Below the pieces are notes generated by a model. It searched no databases, was not told the DNA's origin, and saw only the letters and a program-made list of their open reading frames with translations. The position numbers and the translations under genes are program-made. A stretch of DNA of 64,000 nt from the NCBI GenBank assembly GCA_950295325.1, contig OX485807.1:30291666-30355665 (forward strand), written 5' to 3'. Positions 1 to 11,772 of the stretch are shown in pieces. The first letter of the stretch is position 1. Every line of letters begins with the position of its first letter. Source of the stretch: Polytrichum commune (taxonomy: Eukaryota > Streptophyta > Polytrichopsida > Polytrichales > Polytrichaceae).

Positions 1-1
1 T

Positions 2-211
2 GGACATGTTCAATCGAAGGCGCGGCTTGAAGAACATCCTTCTGCGAGTGCTGGCTCTGAAGAACATACTCGTGCAAATCATGGGGAGCAAGCTGATGCT
101 GGTGCGAATTTTGTGCAGTTACAACAGGCCTGTGGGAATCATGTGCACATGGAACATGCTCATGCGGAACCACAACATGAAGAACAAGGTCCTATGAAGG
201 TTGTTTGCTAG
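2..211 (+). CDS. possible 3' end of an ORF entering from the left edge
   Basis: Reading from base 2, the plus strand is open for 69 codons to a TAG at 209-211. The peptide is rich in Ala, Glu, His and Gln with repeated Glu-Glu-His blocks, so it may be a low-complexity protein tail or a degenerate repeat. It has no domain I recognise and no start in the window. It runs convergently into the minus-strand ORF that ends at 192. Codon-like periodicity is the only support, and it could be chance. Confidence 0.2.
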   Translation, partial: GHVQSKARLEEHPSASAGSEEHTRANHGEQADAGANFVQLQQACGNHVHMEHAHAEPQHEEQGPMKVVC

Positions 212-1019
212 GAACATGATCATGCTTCACAATCCTAAACTCACCATGACCACTCTTCTGGGAATCCGGCGTTGCCACTTTGGTCGCTGACTCTGACTCC
301 TCAGGCGAACTCTCCGAATTGAAATCATCATCGCTAGATGAGACAATGGTCTTCCGAGGTGGTTTCTTTGCCTTCGGTCGACGCCTAGGGGATGAGGGAG
401 ACCTGGGAATTTTTGGTGTTGCCTTCACTACAAGGTTGTAAGCCTCGCAGGGGGGTGATAAGCAGGGAATATCAATTGATAAGTTGCGTTGTCTACCCCC
501 CACGACATGAACAGGATCCTGAGAGGGCACCACCGTGTTTTGCAACTTGCGTTTCCTAGTTGAATGACAATGTTCTGCAGGGGCATTGCTAAATGGAGTA
601 TATAGAACAGGATGGGGATCTAAATACATAGGTGGTGGAACAACAGCAGGGGATGGAGAGTGCGAAGCAGTTGGCGAGGACACTTTCCCATGTTTCACAG
701 CAATCCTCGATTTCTCTCCATGATTGCTAGGCTCCCAAGTAGGATACATCTTCAGAGGTTGCTCTCCCATATAGCCCTTGCAAAGGTTGAACATCCTATG
801 GTACGAAAGCGTGTTCTTATCCTTATGTGACTCCTTATAATGAATACATGAAAATCTGAACCTATTGTTTCCCATCTTGGTTTTGGCCCTCGCCTGCCAG
901 TTTGCGTCTAACACTACTTTTTCATATTCATCTTCGGAATGCATAGCAGCGCAGTTCGGCCGATTTTGCTTCATAGTACATCGAAAAATCCTAGATCGTC
1001 CATCCTCGCCACCAAACAC
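192..1019 (-). CDS. unrecognised exon-like ORF, Ser/Pro-rich basic C-terminus (putative last exon)
   Basis: This open frame is about 275 codons long on the minus strand and ends in a stop at 192-194, by far the longest non-transposon ORF in the left 40 kb. The first ~100 residues are mixed and Cys/His/Trp-containing (FRC, PNC, SCIHY, NLC). The remainder is Ser/Pro-rich with two basic clusters that could be nuclear-localisation signals (STRKRK; RRRPKAKK) and a Ser/Asp/Glu stretch. Just upstream (in plus coordinates, from 1020) the minus strand reads TTTTTTGCAG, a good splice acceptor, so translation probably enters from an upstream exon and not at the ATG at 1025. I do not recognise the family. 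It could be a host gene exon or part of a transposon-borne accessory gene. Confidence 0.45.
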   Translation of the reverse strand: MFGGEDGRSRIFRCTMKQNRPNCAAMHSEDEYEKVVLDANWQARAKTKMGNNRFRFSCIHYKESHKDKNTLSYHRMFNLCKGYMGEQPLKMYPTWEPSNHGEKSRIAVKHGKVSSPTASHSPSPAVVPPPMYLDPHPVLYTPFSNAPAEHCHSTRKRKLQNTVVPSQDPVHVVGGRQRNLSIDIPCLSPPCEAYNLVVKATPKIPRSPSSPRRRPKAKKPPRKTIVSSSDDDFNSESSPEESESATKVATPDSQKSGHGEFRIVKHDHVPSKQPS

Positions 1020-1025
1020 CTGCAA

Positions 1026-2034
1026 AAAATTAAAAGAAATAAAAATAACATAAGACTTAATTTTTATTCAAAATGCAGAACACTTAATCAATACTCAAAA
1101 CAATTACTCAATATGCATAAGAGTTCATCATGCAGAACACATATGCATTGAACCATTTTTTTCACCCAACTGCACGTATGGATGGTGATTGCAGAACACA
1201 TTGTGTCACAAAATCCTATTTAATTTAAATTTAATATTGAGGCCATATAAAAATTGCACAAAATTAAGTGTCTAGTGCACAATGCATATACAAAGTTCTT
1301 GGCATGAAATATAACAAAAAAATCAGAAAAAAATCAATTTAGAACACTTGATAGCACAAATAACATCTTCATGAAAGTCTCAAAGAGTTGTTGGAGTTGC
1401 AAATACATTTATCTCTTGTGCAGTTATATACAAGTGACTGTAGCCTAAACCCTATTCATACAATAGATGATGTGAGTATCACATGGAAGGAAATTCAACA
1501 CCCTAAAACCACATACATGCAAACAATCTCAACACAAAAAAAACCACTAAAATAATAACAAATTTACCAACAACGCTGAGCAATTGCCAGTATGCCCCAA
1601 ACATAGATTTGCAAACGAGCTGTCCACACAAAAAACATATACATGCTACCAAAATCAATATGCCTGAATAGCATAAACGCAAAACAAATCAAGGAACCCC
1701 TATACACATTTGCAATCGACTTCAACACACCAAAAACACATAAATGCTATCAAATTCACCTTGCCTAGAAAGCAAAAACCCTAAACTCTTCGAGGAAACC
1801 CTAAACACAGAAATGCAAACCCATTGAACACACAAAATACATAGAAATGAAACCCAATTGAACATACACATTTCACCTAAATGCAAACAAATTTAACACA
1901 CAACCAACATAGATAGGCGTCCCAATTGAACGCTTACAAAACACATAAATGCTAACTAATTTACACAAAATAAATCAAAACACAGAAGGAGAGGGAATGC
2001 ATGAAAGAAATATTAATTCGAAATGCGCACTTAC
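1026..2034. other. A-rich, gene-free stretch, possibly an intron
   Basis: There are no coding-like ORFs here. On the plus strand it is rich in A and in short phrases such as AAACCCTAAAC and CAAACACACAAA. It lies between a minus-strand splice-donor-like site (GGG then GTAAGTG, at about 2030-2037) and the acceptor-like site at 1020-1027, so it would be a ~1-kb intron if the exon calls either side are right. Confidence 0.3.
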
Positions 2035-2121
2035 CCCGTGCTGCCAACCTTGCAAACCATGAATGCTCAACTCCACAAATTTATCCTTGCTATGAGCCCA
2101 AAATGGTTGCTCATATTTGTT
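2035..2121 (-). CDS. possible internal exon of the same unrecognised gene
   Basis: The minus strand is open for 29 codons (reading KYEQPFWAHSKDKF... to WQHG) and stops exactly at a strong donor, GGG|GTAAGTG, in phase 0. That phase matches the acceptor in front of the 192-1019 ORF. An in-frame TAA lies just upstream at 2122-2124, so the real 5' border must lie within this stretch, and no acceptor there is convincing. Support is splice-phase agreement and peptide texture only. Confidence 0.3.
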
Positions 2122-2459
2122 TTATGTTTAGGATCTACTTAGAATTGCATTTGGAGTGTTATTGAAACAATTAAAAGTATAAAAAGAGTGAGGCTTGGTG
2201 TGGATTTATGTTTAGGCCTTAAGCCATTTTGTGTGGTTAAGTAGAGGTTTAGTGGCATTAGGGAGTGTTTTGATTAGAGGAGTAGTGTTTGATAAGGCAA
2301 GGGGAAGGGCCTTTGATTTAAATGTTTGAATTAGAACATGTTCTTGTTGGTTTAGGGGGTGAGGAGTTAGTGGATAGGATAAGGTCCTACTAAGTAGGAA
2401 AAGGTTAGGGAGGTCGTGGTTGTGGGATGCCCTCTCTCATTCCTTCCTCCTCTCTCATT

Positions 2460-2506
2460 CTCTCTCTCTCTCTCGTGAGGGTGTGTGTGTGTGTGTGTGT
2501 GTGTGT
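2460..2506. repeat. (CT)n then (GT)n microsatellite
   Basis: A CT run (2460-2474) is followed after a few bases by a GT run (2480-2506). Confidence 0.95.
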
Positions 2507-2525
2507 TGTGGAGTGTGGTAGAGAA

Positions 2526-2677
2526 TAGAGTTGATTAGAGGGAACTTAGATAATAGAGTTGATTAGAGGGAACTTAGAGAATAGAGTTGATTAGAGGGAA
2601 CTTAGAGAATATAGTGATTAGAGGGAACTTAGAGAACATAGTGATTAGAGGGAGCTTAGAAAATTAGTGATTAGAAG
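2526..2677. repeat. 28-bp minisatellite
   Basis: About five and a half head-to-tail units of 27-28 bp, each containing GATTAGAGGGAACTTAGA. The first three units carry a GTT that the later ones lack (GTTGATTAG versus GTGATTAG). Confidence 0.9.
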
Positions 2678-3140
2678 GGCCGAGACAGAAGCTTACTAAG
2701 GCCGAGACCAGCAGCTTACTTAGACCGAGACCAGCAACTACTAAGGCCGAGGACAGATGCTTAATTAGGCCGAGACCAGCAGCTTACTTAGGCTGAGGAC
2801 AGAAGCCTACTAAGGCCGAGGACAAAAGCTTAATTAGGCCGAGACCAGCAGCTTACTTAGGTTGAGGACAGAAGCCTACTAAGGCCGAGGACAAAAGCTT
2901 AAGTAGGCCGAGACCAGCAGCTTACTTAGGCTGAGGACAGAAGCTTGCTAAGGCCGAGACCAACAGCTTACTTAGGCTGAGGATAGAAGCCTACTTAGAC
3001 CGAGACCAACAGCTTACTAAGGTTGAGGACAAAAGCTTACTAAGGCCAAGGACAACAGCTTCCTAAGGCTGAGACCAACAGCTTACTAAGGCCGAGACCA
3101 GCAGCTTACTAAGGGCTGAGACAAAAGCTTTACTAAGGAG
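2677..3140. repeat. 23-bp minisatellite, about 20 units
   Basis: Head-to-tail ~23-bp units of the form AGGCCGAGACCAGCAGCTTA plus a short CT/AA spacer. Two alternating variants are seen: GAGACCAGCAGCTTACTT and GAGGACARAAGCYTACTA. The alternation suggests a higher-order unit of two or three monomers. It directly abuts the 28-bp array. Confidence 0.9.
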
Positions 3141-3429
3141 CAGCTGGACTAAGGGGCAGTTAGAATGAGGGGTTAGTTAGGTTTAGTACCTTACGTTAAG
3201 ATGGATGGGTTAACTAGGTAGTTAGCTCTCCGTGTAATCGGGGGTGCAATTGTGTGGGAAGTTGATAGAGGATGTGAAGATAGTACCAATGGATAAAAAC
3301 GTTTATCAACGCTTGTACTCATAATATGGAATAAATTGATGTGACCCAAGGTATGTGTGATGTCATGGAGATGAATGGCGGAGGAAGGGTAAACTAGGAT
3401 GAATATGAATGTGATCACCATACCCTCAC

Positions 3430-3580
3430 CCGGACTAGGACGCTTAAGGGTGGGCGGTTTGGCCTCACACCTGCCCAAGGCCCTTATCATGTCCTCATCT
3501 TCCAGGACGTACAAATCCACCGCGAGCGCCTCTGAAAGGAGATTCGCCGTCGTCCATTTTTTGGGAGCTTTAGAAGCCAT
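3430..3580 (-). CDS. possible first exon of an unrecognised gene
   Basis: A minus-strand ATG at 3578-3580 opens 50 codons plus one base (MASKAPKKWTTANLLSEALA...) and runs to a donor-like GG|GTGAGGG at 3428-3430. The peptide has the mixed charged and hydrophobic texture of real protein, and the region upstream of the ATG carries plant promoter-like telo-box words (see 3581-3760). It could be the 5' end of the gene whose later exons are proposed at 2035-2121 and 192-1019. However, the exon-1 donor is phase 1 and does not simply match the proposed next exon, so this is tentative. Confidence 0.3.
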
Positions 3581-3760
3581 TAATTCATGCAGGTTAAATT
3601 ATGAAAGTGTACCCAAAAACTCACTCAGACTACACAATGAAAACCACTCAAATGCTCAACCCTAAACAGGAAACCCTATGTGCACATTTAAAGTAAGATG
3701 GACCGCCACACATTAACGCTCACGAGTTGGAAAGCAATGTTGGAGCGGGTGATTGGGTTT
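3581..3760 (-). promoter_or_regulatory. possible promoter with telo-box words
   Basis: Upstream of the ATG at 3580 the plus strand contains CCCTAAACAGGAAACCCTA (3660-3678), which holds two copies of the AAACCCTA/CCCTAAAC telo-box word common near plant start sites. No TATA box is obvious. Confidence 0.2.
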
Positions 3761-4150
3761 GCAATGAATTTGCGAACCCCAGAAGACGGCAAAATATAAC
3801 TGCCCAAGAACATCAACACACGTCGAAACACTCAAAACCATTGAAAACTACTCGAACCCCACTGTTTCACACTCAAACCCCATTGAAGCTCATTAACAAC
3901 TGCACTAATCACACTCAAGCCGCTTCGCCTGCACACTCGCACATGCACACATGTTCATTCTCACTCAAACCTCCACGAAACCACTCACCGCCCACAATGA
4001 CAAAACCCTCGCGCCCTCAACTAAACAGACTATATCATCCTTCCCAAATAGAATCTCTCCCATCAACGTCGACATGAACCCTAACCGTCACATCAAATCA
4101 TATCACGTTCCCATCATTGCAACCGCCATCATGAAAACGGTTTCTTTCCT
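3761..4150. other. gene-free, C/A-rich stretch
   Basis: Plus-strand short ORFs here overlap in several frames and are low-complexity (His/Thr/Pro/Ser-rich). CAAAACC- and ACACTCAAACC-type words recur irregularly. No gene is supported. Confidence 0.4.
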
Positions 4151-4159
4151 GTAATGTAA

Positions 4160-4330
4160 CCGTACAACAGGTCAGGGGCCGCGCAGAACAGGTAAGGGCA
4201 TGACACAAAATGCAGGGCACCCTCAATACAAAGGCCCCGCAGGACATCCTTAATACAAAGGCCGCGCAAGACACAAAATGCAAGACATCTTCAATACAAG
4301 GGCCGCGCAAGACACCTAATGCAGAACACA
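4160..4330. repeat. short tandem repeat, GGCCGCGCARGACA units
   Basis: Irregular direct repeats contain GGCCGCGCA(A/G)GACA and AATACAAAGG, with four GGCCGCGCA words between about 4177 and 4313. Confidence 0.7.
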
Positions 4331-4479
4331 CAATTCATTATAGCAGGTGATGGAAACATACCATTTGGGTGAAATGAGAGCATGTGAGTGTGAAGACACC
4401 AGGTGAAGGACATTACAGCCTTTCAGGTACATGACACACATTGAAATACATGACACCAAATGAGATACATGACAGTAGT

Positions 4480-4690
4480 TGATGAGGAACACCAAAAATA
4501 GGAGTCCTGTAGAGCATGATTTGCAGGAACACCTTAAATAGGATTCCTGCAAAACATAATCTGCAAACCTTAAATAGGAGTCCTGCAGAGCATGCTCTAC
4601 AGGAACACCAAAAATAGGAGTCCTGCAAAACATGGTCTGCAGGAACACCTAAATCAGTGTCCTACAGACCATGTTGTGCAGGACCACCAA
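4480..4690. repeat. ~40-bp tandem repeat
   Basis: About five units of roughly 40 bp, each holding GGAACACC, ATAGGAGTCCTGCA and a GCATG-containing segment ending in TGCA. ORFs on either strand here simply read through the repeat. Confidence 0.85.
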
Positions 4691-4810
4691 ACCATGTCCT
4701 ACACAACGTCGGTCTGTCACGCCAGTCCGTCGGTGACCGGCCAGACCGGTCACCTCCTCGCGAGCGGGCAACACCTGGAATTTCAGTCCAAGTGCCCCCT
4801 AGAAGTTCGT

Positions 4811-4820
4811 GGGGGGGGGG
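4811..4820. repeat. G homopolymer
   Basis: Ten consecutive G residues. Confidence 0.95.
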
Positions 4821-4860
4821 TGTTTAGCGTCCGCCCTCTGAAAGTGGACCTTTTTATTTA

Positions 4861-7313
4861 AGGAGTGGCTAGAAATGAAGAAGTTGGATTAGAGACTTGG
4901 ATTTGGAGAGGATTTAATATATGAGGAATAATGTTATAGGTGACCAATTTTTAAGTAGTCTTGTGAGGTTGCCTTGATTGAGTTATAATTGTATGGAAGT
5001 GGATTGATTTGAGTATGTGTTTGTGTGTGTGTGATGGATTCCATGTATGGATATAGTATAATAGTGTGTAGGAACCAAGTTTAGTAAAAGTTTGAAAGTC
5101 GGTGTTGTCAATAGAGTCTTTGAAGAGAATACATGAGAAGGTTCAAGCTAGATTAAGATGCAGTAGTACTAAAGGACTTGGATATAATTTTAGGGAAGTT
5201 CAAGATTAATAGTTATGGTAATAACAAGTTTTGCAAGTATAGGCAAGAAGAACTTTGGTTGAAATAGAGAAGAGCGTATATAGTTTGCTAGTGGAGAATG
5301 TACAAACACAATTAAGATTTGAAGGGATTCTACTACTAGATAGCAACCTAAATCCGCATTAAGGATGAGCAAGGGTAAAATATTGGTAGTGCATGACCCA
5401 ACCAAGAAGGTTTAGGGTAGAGTAGCCGTATTGGGATAAACCTAAGATCGTTTATGGTAGTTGCACTACCGGTAACGTGATCAATGGATAATGGGAGGCG
5501 GTATTTGTAATTACCGAGTACGGCAATATCATGATTAGGGAATTCTTGGATCCCCAATAGAGAATATAACTTGGTAAGGAAAACCCAGTAGTGATAGTAG
5601 TACCAAAATGTGACAAACTTGGTAGTTCAATAAGGTAATCAAGTAACCAAGAGGAAAAATGGGTCTATAAGAATGCCTTATTTTACTAGAATTAGAATAA
5701 AATATTCTTGAACAATGTAATCACTATTATAGATTCAATTGGAGGGTCTATCTAGTCACTTAGAGAGAAAAGTTTCCACCTTGCCTACCCAACCCATTAT
5801 GCCCTAATGCAAAATTGCAACACCTTTGTGGTGCCTTATCCATTGCAATTGTGTTTATTGAATGATAGATTCTAATATGTATTGAGTAAAGAAAAGAAAC
5901 CAATGTGTGCCTCTTGCAATCTATATGAAAGTGAAGATGTTAAAATCATTATGTTGCTCCTTAAAGAAATGACCCCCAAAATATGCACCCAAGACAATTG
6001 ACCACTTAGGACACACACTATCACATATGTTTGGGTCCAAATCACAAGGTTGGCGGGGTTGTTTGGGTCCAGTGAACATGGTTGGATTTTTCTTCTTCTT
6101 AAGGATTTCATAAGGTCTCAACTCTACTCTATTGATAAATATTTGCAACGGGTGGGTTTGTATCAACGGAACAATGGTATTATTTGAGTCATGTTATTAA
6201 CGGAAGAAGGGTACTACATAATGTATCATGTTGAATTAAAGCGACAACATGAATTGTTTGCTCTAATTGTAATTTCCAGAAGTGCAAATCGACATCCACA
6301 ATTTACACAAAAAAAATGCTCAAAATGTTGGCTTGTGTAAATTTGAGGCGCATAGCTTGCTTGAAACATAAAGAGTTATCATCATTTTATCGATTCTAAT
6401 AGTATATATTATTAAATGTGTTGAACCATGATTTGGGATACCATACCTAGTTAAATCCACTTACCGCTTTGGTAAGAAGACTTTATGAAAGTGCAAACTC
6501 AATTTCACGAAGGCTCCAAGCTACTTCATAAATCTTCCAACCCACACTATTGGAGTTTTCTATTGATTTCATGAATATTCTAAATTAATTCATGATTATT
6601 TTAAATCGACTTGACACATGGCAAACCTCAACTTCATGATAGTGGACCTTTACCTCTAGCAACTTTATGAATCTTCCAAACCAATTTCATAAATATTCCA
6701 ACCAAATGGTTCATTATTCTCAACTTCTCGTTTTCTCGTTTCGTAGCATTTGGTTGTTGGTGAGAACCTTCAAACATTGTCTTTGTACTAGGTCCAAGAG
6801 TAGAATTAAACTTGGAAGTGGCTATGTGTGCTCTCTAGTTCTTTAGTGTGTAGATCCAATTCTCGAGCATTCTCAAGTTCCTCTTACGAGGTTTTGCAAT
6901 GATTCCCTGCGTCAAGACCTCTTTTGCACAACTCAACAAAAGTGATAGTCTGTTTTGTTTTCTTATCACTACACCTTATATGGAATTGCATCAAGTGGTG
7001 ATATTGAACAAGTAATTGTCAAAATTATGTCAAAATATGAAAAACTTACATTAAATTGATGATTTTCTACATAAGCATTTCATGATGACCTCAAGTGTAT
7101 AATAAATTCAATGAATATCAAAGAAACGAATATTCAAAATAGTTAAGGTCATGAAATTTATGTCCAAAACCACATCTAGCCGTTTGTTTTTTAGCATTAC
7201 TTTTAATTTTAAAAAATTCAAGGTCTCATATTGGTATTCTATATTTGAGTACTAAACAAAAAATAAGAGGTCATCACCAAAAAATATTAAATTTAAACAA
7301 CATTTTGCTACTA
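4861..7313. other. no gene or named element seen
   Basis: AT-rich non-coding sequence with stop codons in all frames at short intervals. I saw no LTR pair, clear inverted repeat or tandem array. It probably consists of repeats too old to recognise by eye. Confidence 0.4.
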
Positions 7314-7318
7314 CTTTG

Positions 7319-7590
7319 TGTAGAAGGTAGAGCATTAGATTGCTCGTAGTCAATAAAAATGTAATGAAAGAGGCATGAGAAACAATAAGGTTAGAATAAG
7401 GCCACAACGCTAGTCCGAAGAGGAATAAAAGTTATCCCATATTGTTTGTATGAACCAAGGATAAGAAAAGAGCAATAAAAGGCAAAGCAAGGAAAGCATG
7501 AGACAATCTCACTCCAAGCATTATTCATGTGCCTTTGTATATGTGTTCTTGCTTGTGCAATCTCATCTCTAGTCTTATTAACTTCCAATA
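7319..7590 (+). repeat. 5' LTR of the copia element
   Basis: 272 bp, nearly colinear with 11773-12048. It begins TGTAGAAGGTAGAGCATTAG and ends near ACTTCCAATA. A primer-binding-site-like stretch, GGTTATGGGCCCA, follows directly; it only partly resembles the initiator tRNA-Met complement usual in plant copia elements. Confidence 0.92.
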
Positions 7591-7659
7591 GGTTATGGGC
7601 CCACGCATGCAAATGAAGTGCCTAGAGATTTGATAGTTTTGAGGTTATGGAGTGGATCT

Positions 7660-8450
7660 TGAGGGGTTGGCGCTTTGGAGCTTCGGAGTGTCGGAGTGTC
7701 GGAGGTGTCCGAGGGTGCATTTGATTGTTGTCAATATTTCTTTGTCTTTTGTTTTTGCTTGAATGTAGGTTTGATGTAAGAGCATGTGACTTGAGTGTCT
7801 TGAGTGTCTTGAGTGTTGGGAGGTTTGGAGGTGTTTAAATTTCAAAAGCATTTGAATTGAGTATTTTGAGTGTTTAAGGGCTTAGTTAAGAGTTTTGAAG
7901 GTATTTAGACTCTAAGAGCACATGACTTGAGAGGCTTGAATATTGAGAAGTTTATTTGAGAGGTTTGGAGGTATCAAAAGCATATGACTTGATTTTCTTG
8001 AGTGGTTTAAGGCTTATTTGTGAGGCTTATGCGTTGTAAGATTTGTTTGAAACCATTCAAGTTGTTTTGAGTTAAATGAAGTATTGTTTGAGTGTCTTGG
8101 GGTGTAGAAGACTTGACTTGAGGTATTTGATAGTATAAGGCATATTTGAGGTGAAGAAGATTTTGTTTGAGTGTTTTGAGTATTTTAAGACTTCTCTTAA
8201 GGTATAGAAGATTTGACTTGAGGTATTGGAGAGTGTAACACACATTTGAGGTGAAGAAGATTTTGCTTGAGTGATTTGAATATCTTAAGACTTCTCTTGA
8301 GATGTACAAGATCTAACTTGAGGTATTTGAGAGTGTAAGGCATATTTGAGGTAAATGAGATCTTGTTTGATTGAATTGAGTGTCTTGAGACATCTCTTAA
8401 TATGTAGAAGAAGTGACTTCAAGTATTTGAGGTAAAAGAAATCTTATTTG
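7660..8450 (+). repeat. ~100-bp tandem repeat inside the copia element
   Basis: Between the 5' LTR and the first pol remnant, words such as TTTGAGGTGAAGAAGAT recur at exact 100-bp spacing (8146, 8246, and a variant at 8346). Weaker, shorter TTGAGTGTCTTGAGTG-type repeats extend left to about 7660. This occupies most of the expected gag position. It may be amplified from a gag or leader segment, but no gag reading frame is left to prove that. Confidence 0.8.
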
Positions 8451-11400
8451 ATCACCGTCTTAGAAACAATGTTGATCAAAGAATTTAAAGTGGATTATAT
8501 GACGGCGCGTTTCATACACGAGATGTTAAAGTACAAAAGCAAACCAAAAAATAAAGAGCTTGGAAAAAAATTAAAAAATGCAAAGGACGATGACGACTAC
8601 ACATTTGTGACGCATAATGAAGCACATTCTAAAAGCATGTAGAACTGGATCAAAGATTCGGGAGCCACTTAGCACATGACTTCACATAGGACCATATTTG
8701 ACACGTATAAAGTAATCATTCTATGTAATGTGTATTTGGGTGATGATAGTGTTATTGGAACCATCAAGATGAAATCCATCATCATGGAAGCAATAGTAAG
8801 ATAAAATCAACAGAATTCATATCAAAGATGTGTTTCACGTACTCAAATTGCAAGCCAATGTGCTTTCAGTGAGCAAACTTGTCTCAAATGGTTTGAATAA
8901 GCAATTTAACGTAAATGAATATTTTGTAAAAGCTTGGGATGGCAGAGCCAATGCAATTGTGTCAAACGAAGGCAACTTGTACAAAATGAATTTTATGAAG
9001 GTATACGGAGTGGATGTGGCCAACTTGGTGCAGTCTCCAACAAGAGATGGTGCACTCAAGTTTTGGCACCGCCGCCTCGGCCATTTGAAAGTGAAGGGTG
9101 TTCATATGCTTCAAAACATATTGAGTGATATGAACTTTAGCAAATTTTCTTGCTCCATATCCTCGTTGTTTTATGAAGCATACATTGAAAACAAACAACA
9201 TAGGGTTGCATTCCCAAATGAGGGAGGAGAAGCAAACATCCAACCCTTTAGAGGTCTCGCATTCTAACATATGTGATCCCCTGAGGATCACATCTTTGGA
9301 CGGTGCAAGATATTTTGTGACGTTTCTTGATCATTTCTCGATGAAGGTATGGTTCTATGCATTGAAATCCGAAGAGAAATATTTTGAGATGTTCAAGGAG
9401 TTAAAGCCGTTTGTAAAGACACAATCGGACAAAATCAAGGCATTTTGGTCGGACAATGCGGGGAGTTCATTTCCAAGGCATTTGAATAAATTTTAATAGA
9501 CCATGGCATTAAAAAACAAACATTCATCCCGTATAGGCCTCAACAAAATAGAGGGGTAGAACAAATAAATTGTACCATTTTGAAGATAATAAGGAACATG
9601 CTTCATGCTCAAACCTCTATAAATCATTTTAAGTGGAAGCAATGGACTATGTAGTTTAAACACAAAACCGATTTCCAACGAGGCCATTGGACACCATTAT
9701 GTCCGAGAAAGCGTGGAGCAGGAGGAGACCTTGCATTCCATATATGGGTGTGTTCGGATGTGTTGCCTACGCAATGATGCTGGATGAAAACATGGTGAAA
9801 TTCGATACAAAGGATATCAAATGTTTGTTTTTGGGTTATTATGTGGGAACTAAAGTATGTAAGTTGATGTGTTTGTAAACGAAAAAAGTTATAAAAATAA
9901 ATAGAGGTATGGTATTCATGGAGGATAGCATGAGCATTGAAAACAATATGGAGATGTGTCCAAGTGGGAAAAATAAAGGCCCTATGGTGGTCATTATAGA
10001 AGAATCTTCCAAACCATTTCATGTGATAACGGTGAGAAACGCGAGGAGCAAATGAAATATCACTTGGTTGCAAATAAAGAAACAATAAAAAGACGTGTAG
10101 GGAATGATGTCCGCATGAAGAGAATTGGTGAAGATGGAAGATGGGAACGGCGCATGCCTAGAGAGTGGTGGAAGAAGCTCATTCTACCCCAATACAATGA
10201 AATACGGACTAATGTAGTATTTTTTAATGATTCTTTGAATTTGTACGAAGCGTTGAGATCCGAAGATGCAAGCAAATGAGGGGCCGCAATTCAAAGAAGA
10301 GTACGATTCGCTCATAGCCAATGATACTTGACCAACCTTTCAAAGTTTCGTAAGAATGTAAAATGCAAATGGTTGTTCCGTACCAAGGAGGATGCATCGG
10401 ATGAAATTATTAGGCATAAGACACAATTAATAGCAAAGGGATATTCTCAAGTGGCCAAAGTGAATTTCAATAAGACCTTTGTCCTTGTGGCCAAATTCAT
10501 TACCATTAGATATATTCTTGCAATAGAAGTGGTCATGCATGAATTGGAAGATCCATCAAATGAACGTAAAGGCAACGTTGTTTAATGAAATGTTGGAGGT
10601 GGAGATCTACATGGATCAACCGGAGGAGTTCGTACAAGAGAGAAATGAAAATCTTGTGTGCAAACTCAAAAAAGTTTTGTACGGACTCAAACAATCGTTG
10701 AGCTCGTAGTACCACCGTATCGACTCATTCTTCATCAACGAGGGTTTTTTTTTGGAGCCAAGCGGATCAATCATTATATATCAAACAAACAAATTAGTAT
10801 TTGTTGGTGACAATCTTCTATGTGGATGATTTGATCATATTGGCAAGCAATATGACTCAATTATTGTTGCTCAAATCGGAGCCTGAGAGGGAATTTGAGA
10901 TGAGCAATCTCGGAGAGTTGCATTATTGCGTAGAAATAAAATTTGAAATGAATAAAGAAGCCCGTAACATGACCATAAATTAAAAGAGCTACATCGAGAA
11001 TTTCCTCAAGCATTTTAAAATTATAAATTATAAACCGGTTGGAACTCCATTTGATACAAATTTGAAGTTGTTAAAACTTTTGGATGAGGAATTTGACAAT
11101 GTGCAAAGATATACAAGGTTGGGATAGGATCTCTCATGTATGTAATGATGGCCACGAGGGCCAATCTTGCATTTGCAGTGAGTACGGTGAGCCAATTCAT
11201 GTCGAAGGCCGGTCCACCGAATTGGATGGCCGTGAAATGCATCATGAGGTATTTGAAAGAACCTTTGGACTTCAAGTTATGTCTCATAGGTAAGGATACT
11301 GCCTTGAGAGGATTTTGCGATGTGGATTGGACGGGAGATGCAAATGACCGTCGATCCACCACATGGTATGTGTTATCTGTTGGTGTTGGAGTCATTTCGT

Positions 11401-11719
11401 GGAAATGCAAGAAACAACCAACCATTGGTTGCATTACATGGGCACCAGTCATTGCACAAAGAAAGCGATTTGGCTTAGGCAACTTTTGGGCGGATGTGGG
11501 ATATTTGCAAGAAGGACCGACATCCATCATTTTGATAATCAAGAATATACAGCACTTGCAAAGAATCCCACACACCATTCTCTCACCAAACATATCAACA
11601 GACAACATCATTTTATCAGAGCAAAACTAAAAAACCAAGATATATGTTTGAAGTATTGTCCAACAAAGGATGCGATAGCGGACGTGCTAACCAATCCACT
11701 TGCAAAGGATAGACATTAG
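8448..11719 (+). pseudogene. decayed copia gag-pol remnant
   Basis: Recognisable blocks, in three shifting frames, are: a Lys/Asp-rich gag tail (8448-8640); the protease active site WIKDSGAT followed by an in-frame stop (about 8645-8671); the GAG-pre-integrase zinc-binding start FWHRRLGHLK (about 9061-9090); integrase core pieces with DGARYFVTFLDHFS and SDNAG (9280-9470); reverse transcriptase pieces WLFRTKEDASDEIIRHK and LIAKGYSQ (10370-10450), and FYVDDLIILAS with the YVDD catalytic motif (10810-10840); RNase H with GFCDVDWTGD (11310-11340); and the 3' end ADVLTNPLAKDRH (11680-11718). Stops and frame changes separate nearly every block. Confidence 0.92.
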
Positions 11720-11772
11720 GCATTAACAAAGACAATGGGTTTAGAAGCCTTTGACTACTCGCAAAGTGAGAC

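Noticed and set aside
2526-3140. CRISPR-like array
   Set aside because: The units are contiguous tandem repeats without unique spacers, in a plant nuclear context.
3727-4154. Two overlapping plus-strand ORFs (116 and 67 codons)
   Set aside because: Low-complexity His/Thr/Pro/Ser peptides from CA-rich DNA, overlapping in different frames.
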